From Brachyhypopomus gauderio (taxonomy: Eukaryota > Chordata > Actinopteri > Gymnotiformes > Hypopomidae), in the NCBI RefSeq assembly GCF_052324685.1, contig NW_027506902.1:624771-688770 (forward strand): a stretch of DNA of 64,000 nt. The letters are read 5' to 3'. The first letter of the stretch is position 1. Each line of letters opens with the position of its first letter. A model generated the notes under the pieces. That model was given only the letters and a program-made list of their open reading frames with translations, did no database searches and was not told where the DNA came from. The position numbers and the translations under genes were made by a program. This document shows, in pieces, positions 32,956 to 46,618 of this stretch.

Positions 32956-34152
32956 AACTATGGACATCTGGGTGGTGGGTTGGTGTTGTGTGGCATTTGT
33001 GTGTTTTTTGTAATTGATGTGTGTTGCTGGACAAGTGAATTTCCCCTTGGGGATTAATAAAGTATCATCTAATCTAATCTAAACTAATCTAGAACTAGAG
33101 ACCCTGATGATCCAGTTCTATACAGCGATCATCGAGTCCATCCTCACCTCATCCATAACCACCTGGTTTGGTTCCTCTACATCACAAGAAAGAGCCAGAC
33201 TCCAGCGCATCATCAGATCAGCAGAGAAGATCATTGGATGTAACCTGCCAACGCTGCAGGAGATCCACACCAGCAGGGTGAGGAAACGCGCTCGCAAAAT
33301 TACAACAGACCCCTCACATCCTGCACATCACCTCTTCCAGACTCTCCTCTCTGGTAGAAGAATAAGGACCATCAGAACCAGCACAACACGACATGCTAAC
33401 AGCTTCTTTCCCAGAGCTGTAGCTCTCCTCAACCACAGTGGACTCATCTGAGTCTTTAAACCAAATGGACTTAATTGCACTGAACAGGACATGTCTCTCA
33501 CTTGCACTATGCTATTTTGCACAGCTGTACAATGTTAACATCATCCGCAACATCTACAACATTATTAAACATAAACCTACCTCAAGAACATCTGGATACA
33601 TATATATTCGTACTCACATATTCATACTCACATGTGTACAGTACAGATTTTATATTTTACATTTTATATTGTCTTATGTCTTTTTTCTAGTACTAACTAT
33701 ATTCCAGAGTCTATTTATTGTTTATTGTACCTTTAGAGTTATGTTTGTCAACAGTGTGCACGTGTTACATGTCATACATGTGTTGCTCTCACCAAGACTG
33801 TCACGGTACGGCGGCCCCCTACTGGTCGCCCCCGTCTACAGCAGCAGCTTGTCCTGTGGGTGTGGTGTTGTGTTCGTCCCTCAGGTGGGCGGAGCCCGCG
33901 ATCCGTCTCACCTGAGGGTCGTTTGTTCGTCTATATATGTCTTGTCTTTGTACCAGTTGACCGCTGGTTATTATATCCTTAATTCGGATCAGTTCACGGG
34001 TTTTGGTTTGCGCACTTTACATATTAAACCATCCTATTTCCCTGAGACTTGGCGTGATCGCTTCCATTTATTTTCGCTCACCCTACCCGTCACAAAGACA
34101 AATTCCTAGTATGTTTAACATACCTGGCAAAATAAAGAGATTCTGATTCTGA
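32956..34152 (+). mobile_element. LINE A tail plus LINE B 3' fragment (U4)
   Basis: LINE A is 32956-33091. The LINE B RT tail is 33107-33451 (RSAEK form as in U1, plus the private changes KRARKI and GRRIRT shared with U5 and U6). Confidence 0.75.
33794..34099 (+). mobile_element. Solo LTR with complete target duplication (U4)
   Basis: The 296-bp LTR (33799-34094) is flanked on both sides by AAGAC (33794-33798, 34095-34099). This proves the boundaries used for the other copies. Confidence 0.9.
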
Positions 34153-34696
34153 TCTGAATCATTTTTTGCCAATACATTTAGCCACATTTTGATTTTTTGG
34201 GGATTTAGTGCCTCATCTAAGATTAAAAAAAAAAAAAACACTTCATACTTTCATATCAAAGGTCAAACATTTGCTCAAAACAACATTGGTTCTCTTCGGC
34301 TGCTTAGGCCAGTACGTGTGTGAACCTGCAATCTCCGCTTGCGGCTAGATTTAAATAATTGTTTTTATTAGTCTGACATGCATAAAAAGTCAAATGGTTT
34401 AATATTTCTGATAAAAATCTTTTTAAGATTCCACATATGTTCCACATATATTCCAAATATGTGGACACCATGCAAGAACGGAGTGAATATTTTCTATAAA
34501 AATTGCCAAAATATATAACAAATTGGGAGAATCTATTCTCTTTTCATTATAACAAGTAAGTTTTGTTCTGTTAAAAGAACCTTAAAACAAACAACTCTTA
34601 ATATTTGAACAGTTACAGTAATTGCAATATAATGCCGTTCAGGCTACAATGTAACTTGTATTGGATAAATAAATATAGGCAGTGATGTCAAAACCT

Positions 34697-35838
34697 TCAG
34701 GTTATTCCACAGCTATTTCCTTGTAGGAAATGTCTCAAAACAGTCTCATCTATGAGTGAGTCTTGAAACAGACTGGAGAATAATTCAATGGGTACCTCAC
34801 CCTGTGATTTCACCTCAAAATTCCCCATGAACATAGATGGGACCCCTTGGTAATCAATATCCTTGCATCTCCAGATTCTATTCCTACCTCTGACATTCTG
34901 TTTTCTTTGATAATTATTTAAACCTCCCTCATTTCCTTTGTCCCCTTCCTCGATTTGTTCTTTTTTGCTTTTTTTCCCTTTGTCTCACATCTGGCTCATA
35001 TTCTCCTTCGCTGATGTCACTGTCACTGTAACTGTGCGTTCACACCGAAAGCGATAAAATCGCTCTCCGTCGCCAAATCGCCAGCATCTCGTCGCGTGGG
35101 GGCGTGTCCAACATCACGCCGGCATGCAGCACGTGACAGATATGCAAATCACGTTTTTAAAGCAGGACGCAGTATTTATTTTAATCTATTGATTACAGGA
35201 CACACGATTATAAATGAGTGCGTGTATAAAACATAGTGTGTGTATAAAACACATATAGTATATAAACCTAAAATGTTTATGTATTTTTTTTTTACTTTTT
35301 ACCCCAGACCCGAAGATCAAACAGGAATTTTAAAAATCATAACCAATAATAGGGTATACGCTAATTTATTGCAGATGTTTTTTAACAAATGAACAGTATT
35401 CCCTCCAAAAATAAACATTTTGTACTGTAAATAAACAGGGACACATCGTAAAGTGCGGGACATCCAGAGACAGCCACTATTAATCTCTCCTCCATTTTGC
35501 AATCGGAACAAATAATCAGTAGGAACCAAAGTCAGAGGTGCGGTTTCGGAGGAGGGTGCAAACATACTTTCTGATTGGTAGTCGCCGCCGCGCGTCACTG
35601 CTCATTTGCATAAAGTTGAGCCAAGCTCAACTTGTTCGCGTCGCTCGAATCGCTCACTTCGCGTCGCGCCGCGTCGCGCCGCGTCGCGTCGCTCACTCTC
35701 ATTGAAAATGAATGACTTCCGGTCGCCGTGTCGCTCTCGTCGCTTTCGGTGTGAACGCACAGTAAGTGGACTCTGACACACTGCTTACTGGAATATCCTC
35801 AATAACTTTATAGTGTGATGTTGATGATCTACACTTCC
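34697..35838 (-). pseudogene. piggyBac-like remnant split by a MITE (U4)
   Basis: Identical to the U3 copy, with the T-run frameshift and the Harbinger-type insertion at the same TAA. Confidence 0.45.
35029..35765. mobile_element. 731-bp PIF/Harbinger-type MITE (U4)
   Basis: The element is at 35032-35762 with TAA duplications. It is the same insertion as in U3 and U7, so it was copied by unit duplication rather than by transposition. Confidence 0.85.
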
Positions 35839-37364
35839 CTGGTTGAAAAACAACACATAAACATGTGTACTATAATGCACTGTCATTGAAATTTGAACCT
35901 TAATGGTGAGAAAGAATAGTCAAAAGCAGTTGGGTATGGTATCAGACAAGAGTACAAAGTTTATTAAAGACAATAGACAGAAAAATAGAAAGATGGATCG
36001 ATCCAGAGATCTCCGTTACACACACTCAAGAGCATCTGCAAGAGAAAGCTGCCCCCCTCTAACAGACCATAGTTTTTATACTATTTTGCTACATGATTAC
36101 ATCATATTGCATGTCATGAGTGAAGCAGGCTAGGTCTCATTGGTGGCCAATGTGAGGTGAGGTGATGGGGTGAGGTATCACAACCATCACTTCATCCCTG
36201 CCAGGGTCATTTGGCCAAGGTCTCCTTGTTCCTCCGGTCCGTCAGATGCACCATTCTGATGCAGCTCATCCTCATCTACAGACTAGAGATCTTCAGGGCT
36301 GTCTGTCTTCATCTCACAAAGAGTGGCTTCACACACAATTTACTACTTTATTACTAGAGAGAGTGCCTACAAGCATGTAAGGCATACAATGATCAATGTG
36401 TAGGCCTAAAATATGTTCAATATATACCTTAATAACGTGATTTCCATTCTACTCACTAAGTGTAATCAATACATGTGTATATTGATGAATATTACAGAAA
36501 GACAATATATGAATTTTTCACCTACAGTACACACACACACACACACACACACACAAATGTTCTTAGATTTTGCTTCTTTTTAGGCAATAAAAATGGCAAA
36601 TTTTATATTGGTTTCTATTTACAGCAACAACACATTTTGTACAAATTTTCTATTATTATTTATACAAACGACATCTACGACATGGTACATCATTCAACGT
36701 ATTGCCATTATTGCATAATGTCCACATATGTGGACACTTGATTTATGAGGTAAAAATCCTTAGATGTTAAAATTCCAATCTGTGCAAATGATGACAAATT
36801 CCGGATGACAAATGATGACAAATTCGGATGACAAATTCCAATCTGTGCAAAATCACCAATTGGCAAAAGCTGGTATAATAATCATATTGAGATAACTGGT
36901 ATAATAAACTAATTATAAAGTACTGCCTGGGACTTAACTATGAGCACAAGAGAAGACAAATGTTTTTTCTCTTTTTTAATTTAATCTATTTAAATTCATG
37001 TGGTTAAACAACTTTATGATATGATGCCTGGGTCGCGGCTTCAGCCACTTGCATCACAGATACTTCCACACCAACAAGACTATGGGACCAGAACAGCAGC
37101 AGTTTTTCTGCCTGAGAACCAGTGATTCTGTGCTGGAAAAGTGTGGCAGTTCAGTATTTTGGCAGCAGCAATGAAGAGACTGCTTAGCGTTAGGTCTTTA
37201 TAAAAAGCAAAAACATTCCCATATACAGTTTAGATCTGCGTCCGTTTTATGAGATGTCCTAATTTGAATGTATAACAGTGTTTCCCTTAAGGGAAATATC
37301 TGTAAAATGCAATGGATAAATTTTATGCAAGCCAGGATAGTGAGGCTAGCGCATGGAATGCCTA

Positions 37365-37410
37365 TGACGTCATGAGCATTGTGACGTCATACATGGTAGA
37401 CTATATAAAT
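37365..37410 (+). promoter_or_regulatory. Array gene A promoter (U4)
   Basis: CREs lie at 37365-37372 and 37382-37389, TATATAAAT at 37402-37410. Exon 1 donor follows 37608. Confidence 0.7.
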
Positions 37411-39085
37411 CGCCCGTCATTCTGAAAATACGCCAGTGTAGGCGAATTCTCCTAACAGCTGACAGCAAGCAGATATTATCAACTGTAATTAAGAGCATAA
37501 TTTATTCATTCCTAATTGTTATAACTGAGCTAATAGGACAATCTATTCAGTGTTATAGGCATAGAGGAAAGAATCCAGTTAAAATCTTATCCAACTGACG
37601 CTTCATCGGTAAGTGCGAATTCAGCTATTTGCTTTGCTAAATGTTTACTTAGAATGTTTGTAATAGCAGAGGTTGGCCGTTTGTTTAAGTGGCAACCTAG
37701 CACAGAGTCAAATGGCTAGATTGTGTTATATAGCTTGCTTTATCGATAGTGATTTATAGTGTGTTATTTAAGCAATAGAACACGAGAGGGAGTGATTTGG
37801 TCGTAGGCACGAGCCGAAGTCTTATGTGTATATGCCATTGCTTGGCAACGCGTCCGCCCAGTGATACAGGTTGTGAGAATGGTGCTGTTCCAGAGACCGG
37901 TCTCTGTGCTGTTCTCACAAATACCAGCACGGTTAGAACACTTCTCACCCAATCAGATTGTGAGGTCGGAACTAACTGTTGTATAATAGGTAACAAATAT
38001 ATTCAGCGAGCAACTTCTTAAACGTCGAAATGCTTAAATCATTTGTTTATGTAAAGAGATTAATGCATTGCCGTGTAGTGTTTATAATGAAGCGATTACG
38101 TATGTGCGACATGGACACTGCGTGGGAGAGCATGCAGAAACGCTAAATATTTGTGATTGGGCTGAGGCGCGAACCTGGAGACAGGCATATTGCTTGTGGA
38201 GTAGGGTGCCACAATGCATTCATTCATTGTTTGCGTAGTTTGCGTTTAGATGTTGCAAAGAAAAGTTGTGAAGGTGTTCTCAGAAGTAACTGAAAAAGGA
38301 GCTAGTCAAAACTGTGGTCATCATAAAACTTACTTTTCAGCTGGTTTTAGCTGCTTCCAACATACTTCCCCGCGGTTCTCATAGGATTCCATTGCATGTG
38401 TTTTCTGAATTTGTAATGCGTTTATGAAATGTAGCGTACATGTTGTTGAAGCGTTTGAGTAAAGTGATTTATGAACTTGTACAGCGTTCATTTATTTCTA
38501 TCGCGATTATAAAATATATCACGTCATTTTGATCAAACGATTCAACTATGTGCAGCGCGTTTTCCCCCATTTGCAGTGCGCTGTGTCTTCCCGGCTATCG
38601 TCTTCGCTGGGAGGACCATCATGTAGCCACATGCTAAAACTAGAGCACATTTCTTGATCACAAGATTTCCTTTCGTTTTAGGTTAATTGCATAAAAAAAT
38701 AATAAATTTTAAAAAAGGACCGATTTAAATGTGAATATCTTTGGACTGGCTTGATAAAATTTGACAATTAAGGCATATTTTTTTGTTATATTGTGCTGCA
38801 TCTAATAAAACTATTTTAAATGTGATTAAGTAATGTTGAAAAAAATGTCCAAGTCACTACATCATGGATTTTACGTGGTGTGTTTGATTAGTGGCGTAGT
38901 GTGTAGGAGGTGCATTTGTCTTTGCTGATGTGTTGTGTGTAGAGGTGTGCTGTGTTTAGAAGTGAGCTTGGAGGGATATGCAATGTACATGTGAAATCTT
39001 AACTATTTGTTTACTCATATGTTGAGCTAATTAATGCAAATCTATTACTGTAACACTATTGTGTATTTTTATTTCTTTAGTTAAT

Positions 39086-39943
39086 ATGTTAATTATAAAT
39101 AAGAACAACAACATGGATTCTGGACTACTTGAAGACCCAGATATTTGGTGTGCGGGAATTGACGATGACATTAGCTGGATGATGGATCGCAATGTCACTA
39201 CTTCATCTACTAGTGCACCACCTGAACCCTCCGTCAGGGCAGAGAGTGATGCACAGAGTTTCGAAACAATCTCACTCAGTAGTGAAGACGACCCATCCTG
39301 CTCAGTAAGTGACACCTGCAACTTGGATCCATCACTGAAGATCAGCTGGTTCGATTTGATTCTCAAGTCCCCAATGGTCAAATTTGGCTGGAAGGTATGA
39401 AGGTCTATTTTTCTAATACATTTCTTGAAATTAATGTTCTGCTAGTCATGTTTTTCTGCTAGTCATCTCACATGTGGAGATGAACATTTTGGTAGTGAAT
39501 TAACACTATACAATTCATAGCAATATATCAATATATTTAAGTGTGTTCCCTAGATTCTTTCATACAGCATTTTGGAGGTCTCCTTTTGATTTTTGAATTT
39601 CTCTTAATGTTAGTTTCCATTGAAGCAAAATAAAGAAAGCCCAGAGAAGACAACAGGAGGCGACCTGCAAACTACTTCTCCTGAATTCTGTAAGTCTGTT
39701 GAAATGGTGTGTTGTAAGGGGGGGGGGGGGGGGGGGGGTGGAGTGGAAGTGTACCATATTTTGAATATTTAATAATTAATCTTTAAATTAATTAATCTTA
39801 GTCTTAATAATTTTGTCTGATATTTTCCAGCTTCATGTAAAAACGCATCTCCTGTTAAGAAGCTTCCAAAGATGCTGTCGAGCATCTTTGCGGCCATCCC
39901 GAAGGCTTTTTGCTCCTGCTTGAAAGTCCAGCCAGAGGAGTGA
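39086..39943 (+). CDS. Array gene A, copy 4 (165 aa)
   Basis: Coding exons are 39086-39394, 39614-39689 and 39831-39943. The protein is identical to copy 3. Intron 2 has a 21-G run at 39718-39738, the same length as in U3, which is unexpected for so unstable a tract unless the copies are extremely recent or an assembly duplicate. Confidence 0.65.
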
Positions 39944-40150
39944 AGTGGGCAGTCGTGGCCTGGCGGTTAGGGAACTGGTCTTGTGACCGGAGGGTTGTGG
40001 GTTCGATTCCCAGACCTAAGGCCATGACTGAGGTGCCCCTGAGCAAGGCCCTTAACCCTCAATTGCTCACTTGTATAAAAAATTAGATAAAAATGTAAGT
40101 CGCTCTGGATAAGGGCGTCTGCCAAATGCCATAAAATGTAAATGTGAAGT
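39940..40150 (+). mobile_element. tRNA-derived SINE (U4)
   Basis: The body is 39947-40143 with GTGAAGT duplications, unchanged from U3. Confidence 0.85.
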
Positions 40151-40243
40151 CCAGGGACCATCAAGTAGACTTCACCAGCAGTCAAGCTTCACAGAGCATC
40201 CCCACTAAAGCAACACACACATCTATACTGATGCTGCCATTGA

Positions 40244-40853
40244 GTGCTCATTTGGGACATGGCAGCACAGCTCATGTTCGGCAGAGAGCACACCCGTGGA
40301 TCTGCGCACACCCATGGAGCTGCGCACACACCCGTGGAGCTGGCCTTTGGGGCCCCACATGGGGCAGGCAGTGGAGACCAGCAGTCGCACCGGTATGTGC
40401 AGCTGGCTCAAGAACACCAGGGGGATGCTTGTGGTCGGCAGAAGACTGCCTACGGCTCCCAGTGCCAAGGTGATCCTCCTGCCCCAGGGGTACTGGTCTG
40501 GCTCTACAACCCACGACGGCGACGGGGGCGCTGCCCCAAGCTCCAGTCCCACTGGGAGGGCTCCTGTGAAATCCTGAGCCGCCTGGGGGAAGTGGTGTAT
40601 CGAGTGCGGTCAGGAAGGTGCATTTTGGTGGTGCACCGGGACCGGACCGTCTCACTCCATATCGGCCCTGCCAGCGAGACATTAATGGCTCTAATCCCCC
40701 TAAGGACATCCCGCACGCTGGCCCAGACACAGACCCAGCGCTGCCGAGAGCTCAAGAGAGACCACATCGGTTCAGGAGGACCCCTGCTCACTTGAGAGAC
40801 TTTGTCCGGGCTCTGTGGGTCACCGGGGCAGTTGACCCTTCAGGGAGGGGCAA
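40244..40853 (+). pseudogene. Ty3/gypsy integrase remnant (U4)
   Basis: As in U3 but with ILSRLGE (CGC at 40580-40582), the majority state. Confidence 0.65.
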
Positions 40854-41734
40854 TGTATTGCCTGCCAATAGGTGAACTCTGGGCCGGGTCTGTGAGGCCA
40901 GAGCCATATAGAGAGAGAGTCGCGACAACTCCGTTCACTCCAATGGACCAGTTTTTTTACAGCAATGGCGGATCGTGGAGCCTGTCAATAGTTCCCGGAA
41001 GTTGGCAGCAAATACGAGCAGCGCAGTCAAACTGGAGCAGTGGACCATCATATACTTTTACAGGTTAGTACGCTTAAAAAATCTGATTGTGTATTATAAG
41101 GACATCAGAATCAAATTAACATGTGCATTAAAATGTGCATTAAAGCATTTTAGTGAATTATCTACCTCTTAATAAGCAGATTTAGGGAACTAAATCTATG
41201 CTAAGACAACGCGAATACGGTTAGACAGCCTATTATTTGTAAATTCCTCTCTTAATGCCATTTCACCTAAACGCGATGTTTTTGCGGGATAGCTAAGTAT
41301 TGTTTAAATATAACATTTGAGTGTGATTGTAGAGAGTGTTGGGTCGTGGGGGTGAAATGAGTCCCAGTCTTGTTAGAATAAAGCCGATCAGATTTTAAAA
41401 GCTCAGGACGGCTCCAAAAGATGTTGATATTGATGTTGATGATATCCATTTTGGAGTACCAGCTAACGTTTTATTTCCTTTTATTTTATTTATTTATCCT
41501 TTTATTTATTTTTTATTTATTTATTTTATTTTGCTTTTTATTTTGTTTTATTTATTTTTATTTTATTTTATTAACGTACTTCCTCAATTTTTGAAACTAC
41601 TAGATATAAAAGACATATACTATTTAGTGTGATTAAGTTTTAAATATTCTATCACTTAAAGAAATAATATAATTATTAGGAGTTCATACTTATTATACCT
41701 GTGTCACCTCTAACACTATAGCTGTGATAAGCAG

Positions 41735-42463
41735 CTATGGGCCCTGCCCTGTCTTTACAGGTCCAGTGGTGCATCGTAGTGCAGGGGACTTCCTCTTTCT
41801 GAGTGCGGGGCGATGCACAAAAATGGTGGGAACAGCATCTGCTCTCAGCCTAGTCTTGCCCTGTTTGGTTTTGATGAACTGGTCTGCCTCAAAATGTGCC
41901 TGCAGAGTGATGTGAGTTTACTCCTCACACATGACAACTCAGTTTTGTCTACCCATATACATATCCCATAGTGGGTGAATACACAGTATTAGAGAACACT
42001 TACTAGATACGTATACACGTACAAAAAACAACCAAAGATGTGCAACAAGTTCAAATTCATATCACATCAATACTCATAATAATCATTTTCTCCTGTCTTT
42101 TTCTCCTCTCTCTCTTTAAGCCAAAGAACCATAGGGGATTCAATGGAGCCTGCAACTAGATAGCACCCTCACCCTGCACCGGAGTCTGTCTGGAGTCTTT
42201 GATTTTTTTTGTTCACTATTCTGTATTTTAATAAATCAGGCATTAAGCTTTCCAATAGTGTGTTTATTGTGAAAAGTGCAAATGCAGTGTTTGATGATTA
42301 CCTCACATATATATTTGCTGTTGTAATCTTTAGTGAGGGTTAAATTGCTCCTGCTTAGTTGAGACAACCATTTATTTCTCCTCTCAGTTACAGTGGGGAA
42401 ACCATACATTTTTGCTCCTTTCTCTGATCGATTGGAGCATCCCCATGCAGCACAGCAAACCAT
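41735..42463 (-). CDS. Array gene B, copy 4: THAP-domain protein
   Basis: Exon 1 is 42463-42302 and exon 2 is 41899-41735. Intact and identical to copy 3. Confidence 0.75.
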
Positions 42464-42955
42464 GGTAGACACTACACAAACAACACGGAGGAAAGGACAC
42501 AGAAAAACTTCTTGACATGATATTCATATTTGAGATTATTAGAGATTTATTTAATGAATTAATTGCTGTAAATAAGTGTGTATTAAAAAGACAAGATATA
42601 TATAATTTATCAATGTATTTTAATATGTCATATACTGTCTGGATGTAAATGTAATGTGTTTTAATGTACACTTTTAAAGCATACTTCTGCGCAATGAAGT
42701 CAAAGAAACATTTCCTTCTGTCAGAAAATGTACATTAGTCATTTAGATTACTTAGGTCCCCAATACCATGGGATTACAGAAATCACCATGATATAAAGAT
42801 ATGTTAATGTTAGAAAATTTATCTAATCTGAATTTCTAACCCCTTCCTGTCCCTCTAAATATATAAATGAACGTAATATATAACAATTATAAAACAATCA
42901 AAGCATTAAACAGCAATGTGCTCCAACATTGGCCTAAAGTTGGTCGCTATATACC

Positions 42956-44152
42956 AACTATGGACATCTGGGTGGTGGGTTGGTGTTGTGTGGCATTTGT
43001 GTGTTTTTTGTAATTGATGTGTGTTGCTGGACAAGTGAATTTCCCCTTGGGGATTAATAAAGTATCATCTAATCTAATCTAAACTAATCTAGAACTAGAG
43101 ACCCTGATGATCCAGTTCTATACAGCGATCATCGAGTCCATCCTCACCTCATCCATAACCACCTGGTTTGGTTCCTCTACATCACAAGAAAGAGCCAGAC
43201 TCCAGCGCATCATCAGATCAGCAGAGAAGATCATTGGATGTAACCTGCCAACGCTGCAGGAGATCCACACCAGCAGGGTGAGGAAACGCGCTCGCAAAAT
43301 TACAACAGACCCCTCACATCCTGCACATCACCTCTTCCAGACTCTCCTCTCTGGTAGAAGAATAAGGACCATCAGAACCAGCACAACACGACATGCTAAC
43401 AGCTTCTTTCCCAGAGCTGTAGCTCTCCTCAACCACAGTGGACTCATCTGAGTCTTTAAACCAAATGGACTTAATTGCACTGAACAGGACATGTCTCTCA
43501 CTTGCACTATGCTATTTTGCACAGCTGTACAATGTTAACATCATCCGCAACATCTACAACATTATTAAACATAAACCTACCTCAAGAACATCTGGATACA
43601 TATATATTCGTACTCACATATTCATACTCACATGTGTACAGTACAGATTTTATATTTTACATTTTATATTGTCTTATGTCTTTTTTCTAGTACTAACTAT
43701 ATTCCAGAGTCTATTTATTGTTTATTGTACCTTTAGAGTTATGTTTGTCAACAGTGTGCACGTGTTACATGTCATACATGTGTTGCTCTCACCAAGACTG
43801 TCACGGTACGGCGGCCCCCTACTGGTCGCCCCCGTCTACAGCAGCAGCTTGTCCTGTGGGTGTGGTGTTGTGTTCGTCCCTCAGGTGGGCGGAGCCCGCG
43901 ATCCGTCTCACCTGAGGGTCGTTTGTTCGTCTATATATGTCTTGTCTTTGTACCAGTTGACCGCTGGTTATTATATCCTTAATTCGGATCAGTTCACGGG
44001 TTTTGGTTTGCGCACTTTACATATTAAACCATCCTATTTCCCTGAGACTTGGCGTGATCGCTTCCATTTATTTTCGCTCACCCTACCCGTCACAAAGACA
44101 AATTCCTAGTATGTTTAACATACCTGGCAAAATAAAGAGATTCTGATTCTGA
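42956..44152 (+). mobile_element. LINE A tail plus LINE B 3' fragment (U5)
   Basis: LINE A is 42956-43091. The LINE B RT tail is 43107-43451. Identical to U4. Confidence 0.75.
43794..44099 (+). mobile_element. Solo LTR (U5)
   Basis: LTR 43799-44094 with AAGAC on both sides, no hairpin. Confidence 0.9.
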
Positions 44153-44696
44153 TCTGAATCATTTTTTGCCAATACATTTAGCCACATTTTGATTTTTTGG
44201 GGATTTAGTGCCTCATCTAAGATTAAAAAAAAAAAAAACACTTCATACTTTCATATCAAAGGTCAAACATTTGCTCAAAACAACATTGGTTCTCTTCGGC
44301 TGCTTAGGCCAGTACGTGTGTGAACCTGCAATCTCCGCTTGCGGCTAGATTTAAATAATTGTTTTTATTAGTCTGACATGCATAAAAAGTCAAATGGTTT
44401 AATATTTCTGATAAAAATCTTTTTAAGATTCCACATATGTTCCACATATATTCCAAATATGTGGACACCATGCAAGAACGGAGTGAATATTTTCTATAAA
44501 AATTGCCAAAATATATAACAAATTGGGAGAATCTATTCTCTTTTCATTATAACAAGTAAGTTTTGTTCTGTTAAAAGAACCTTAAAACAAACAACTCTTA
44601 ATATTTGAACAGTTACAGTAATTGCAATATAATGCCGTTCAGGCTACAATGTAACTTGTATTGGATAAATAAATATAGGCAGTGATGTCAAAACCT

Positions 44697-45104
44697 TCAG
44701 GTTATTCCACAGCTATTTCCTTGTAGGAAATCTCTCAAAACAGTCTCATCTATGAGTGAGTCTTGAAACAGACTGGAGAATAATTCAATGGGTACCTCAC
44801 CCTGTGCTTTCACCTCAAAATTCCCCATGAACATAGATGGGACCCCTTGGTAATCAATATCCTTGCATCTCCAGATTCTATTCCTACCTCTGACATTCTG
44901 TTTTCTTTGATAATTATTTAAACCTCCCTCATTTCCTTTGTCCCCTTCCTCGATTTGTTCTTTTTTGCTTTTTTTCCCTTTGTCTCACATCTGGCTCATA
45001 TTCTCCTTCGCTGATGTCACTGTCACTGTAAGTGGACTCTGACACACTGCCTACTGGAATATCCTCAATAACTTTATAGTGTGATGTTGATGATCTACAC
45101 TTCC
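44697..45104 (-). pseudogene. piggyBac-like remnant, uninterrupted (U5)
   Basis: There is no MITE. It has the U1 variants GAAATCTCTC and TGTGCTTTCACC but also the T-run frameshift of U2-U6. Confidence 0.45.
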
Positions 45105-46618
45105 CTGGTTGAAAAACAACACAAACATGTGTACTATACTGCACTGTCATTGAAATTTGAACCTTAATGGTGAGAAAGAACAGTCAAAGCAGTTGGGTAT
45201 GGTATCAGACAAGAGTACAAAGTTTATTAAAGACAATAGACAGAAAAATAGAAAGATGGATCGATCCAGAGATCTCCGTTACACACACTCAAGAGCATCT
45301 GCAAGAGAAAGCTGCCCCCCTCTAACAGACCATAGTTTTTATACTATTTTGCTACATGATTACATCATATTCCATGTCATGAGTGAAGCAGGCTAGGTCT
45401 CATTGGTGGCCAATGTGAGGTGAGGTGATGGGGTGAGGTATCACAACCATCACTTCATCCCTGCCAGGGTCATTTGGCCAAGGTCTCCTTGTTCCTCCGG
45501 TCCGTCAGATGCACCATTCTGATGCAGCTCATCCTCATCTACAGACTAGAGATCTTCAGGGCTGTCTGTCTTCATCTCACAAAGAGTGGCTTCACACACA
45601 ATTTACTACTTTATTACTAGAGAGAGTGCCTACAAGCATGTAAGGCATACAATGATCAATGTGTACTAGGCCTAAAATATGTTCAATATATACCTTAATA
45701 ACGTGATTTCCATTCTACTCACTAAGTGTAATCAATACATGTGTATATTGATGAATATTACAGAAGGACAATATGATTTTTTCACCTACAGTACACACAC
45801 ACACACACACACACACAAATGTTCTTAGATTTTGCTTCTTTTTAGGCAATAAAAATGGCAAATTTTATATTGGTTTCTATTTACAGCAACAACACATTTT
45901 GTACAAATTTTCTATTATTATTTATACAAACGACCTCTATGACATGGTACATCGTTCAACGTATTGCCATTATTGCATAATGTCCACATATGTGGACACT
46001 TGATTTATGAGGTAAAAATCCTTAGATGTTAAAATTCCAATCTGTGCAAATGATGACAAATTCCGGATGACAAATGATGACAAATTCGGATGACAAATTC
46101 CAATCTGTGCAAAATCACCAATTGGCAAAAGCTGGTATAATAATCATATTGAGATAACTGGTATAATAAACTAATTATAAAGTACTGCCTGGGACTTAAC
46201 TATGAGCACAAGAGAAGACAAATGTTTTTTTCTCTTTTTTAATTTAATCTATTTAAATTCATGTGGTTAAACAACTTTATGATATGATGCCTGGGTCGCG
46301 GCTTCAGCCACTTGCATCACAGATACTTCCACACCAACAAGACTATGGGACCAGAACAGCAGCAGTTTTTCTGCCTGAGAACCAGTGATTCTGTGCTGGA
46401 AAAGTGTGGCAGCTCAGTATTTTGGCAGCAGCAATGAAGAAACTGCTTAGCGTTAGGTCTTTATAAAAAGCAAAAACATTCCCATATACAGTTTAGATCT
46501 GCGTCCGTTTTATGAGATGTCCTAATTTGAATGTATAACAGTATTTCCCTTATCTGTAAAATGCAATGGATAAATTTTATGCAAGCCAGGATAGTGAGGC
46601 TAGCGCATGGAATGCCTA

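Larger units (their letters stand above)
32956..42955 (+). repeat. Tandem array unit U4 (exactly 10,000 bp)
   Basis: The first 1.6 kb is a third class (no hairpin, complete LTR target duplication), shared with U5 and U6. The remainder matches U3. The unit junction lacks the GCATTAACAAC seen before U2, U3 and U7. CA run 36529-36555; TTTTA-rich run 41469-41572. No further genes in the long non-coding stretches. Confidence 0.9.
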
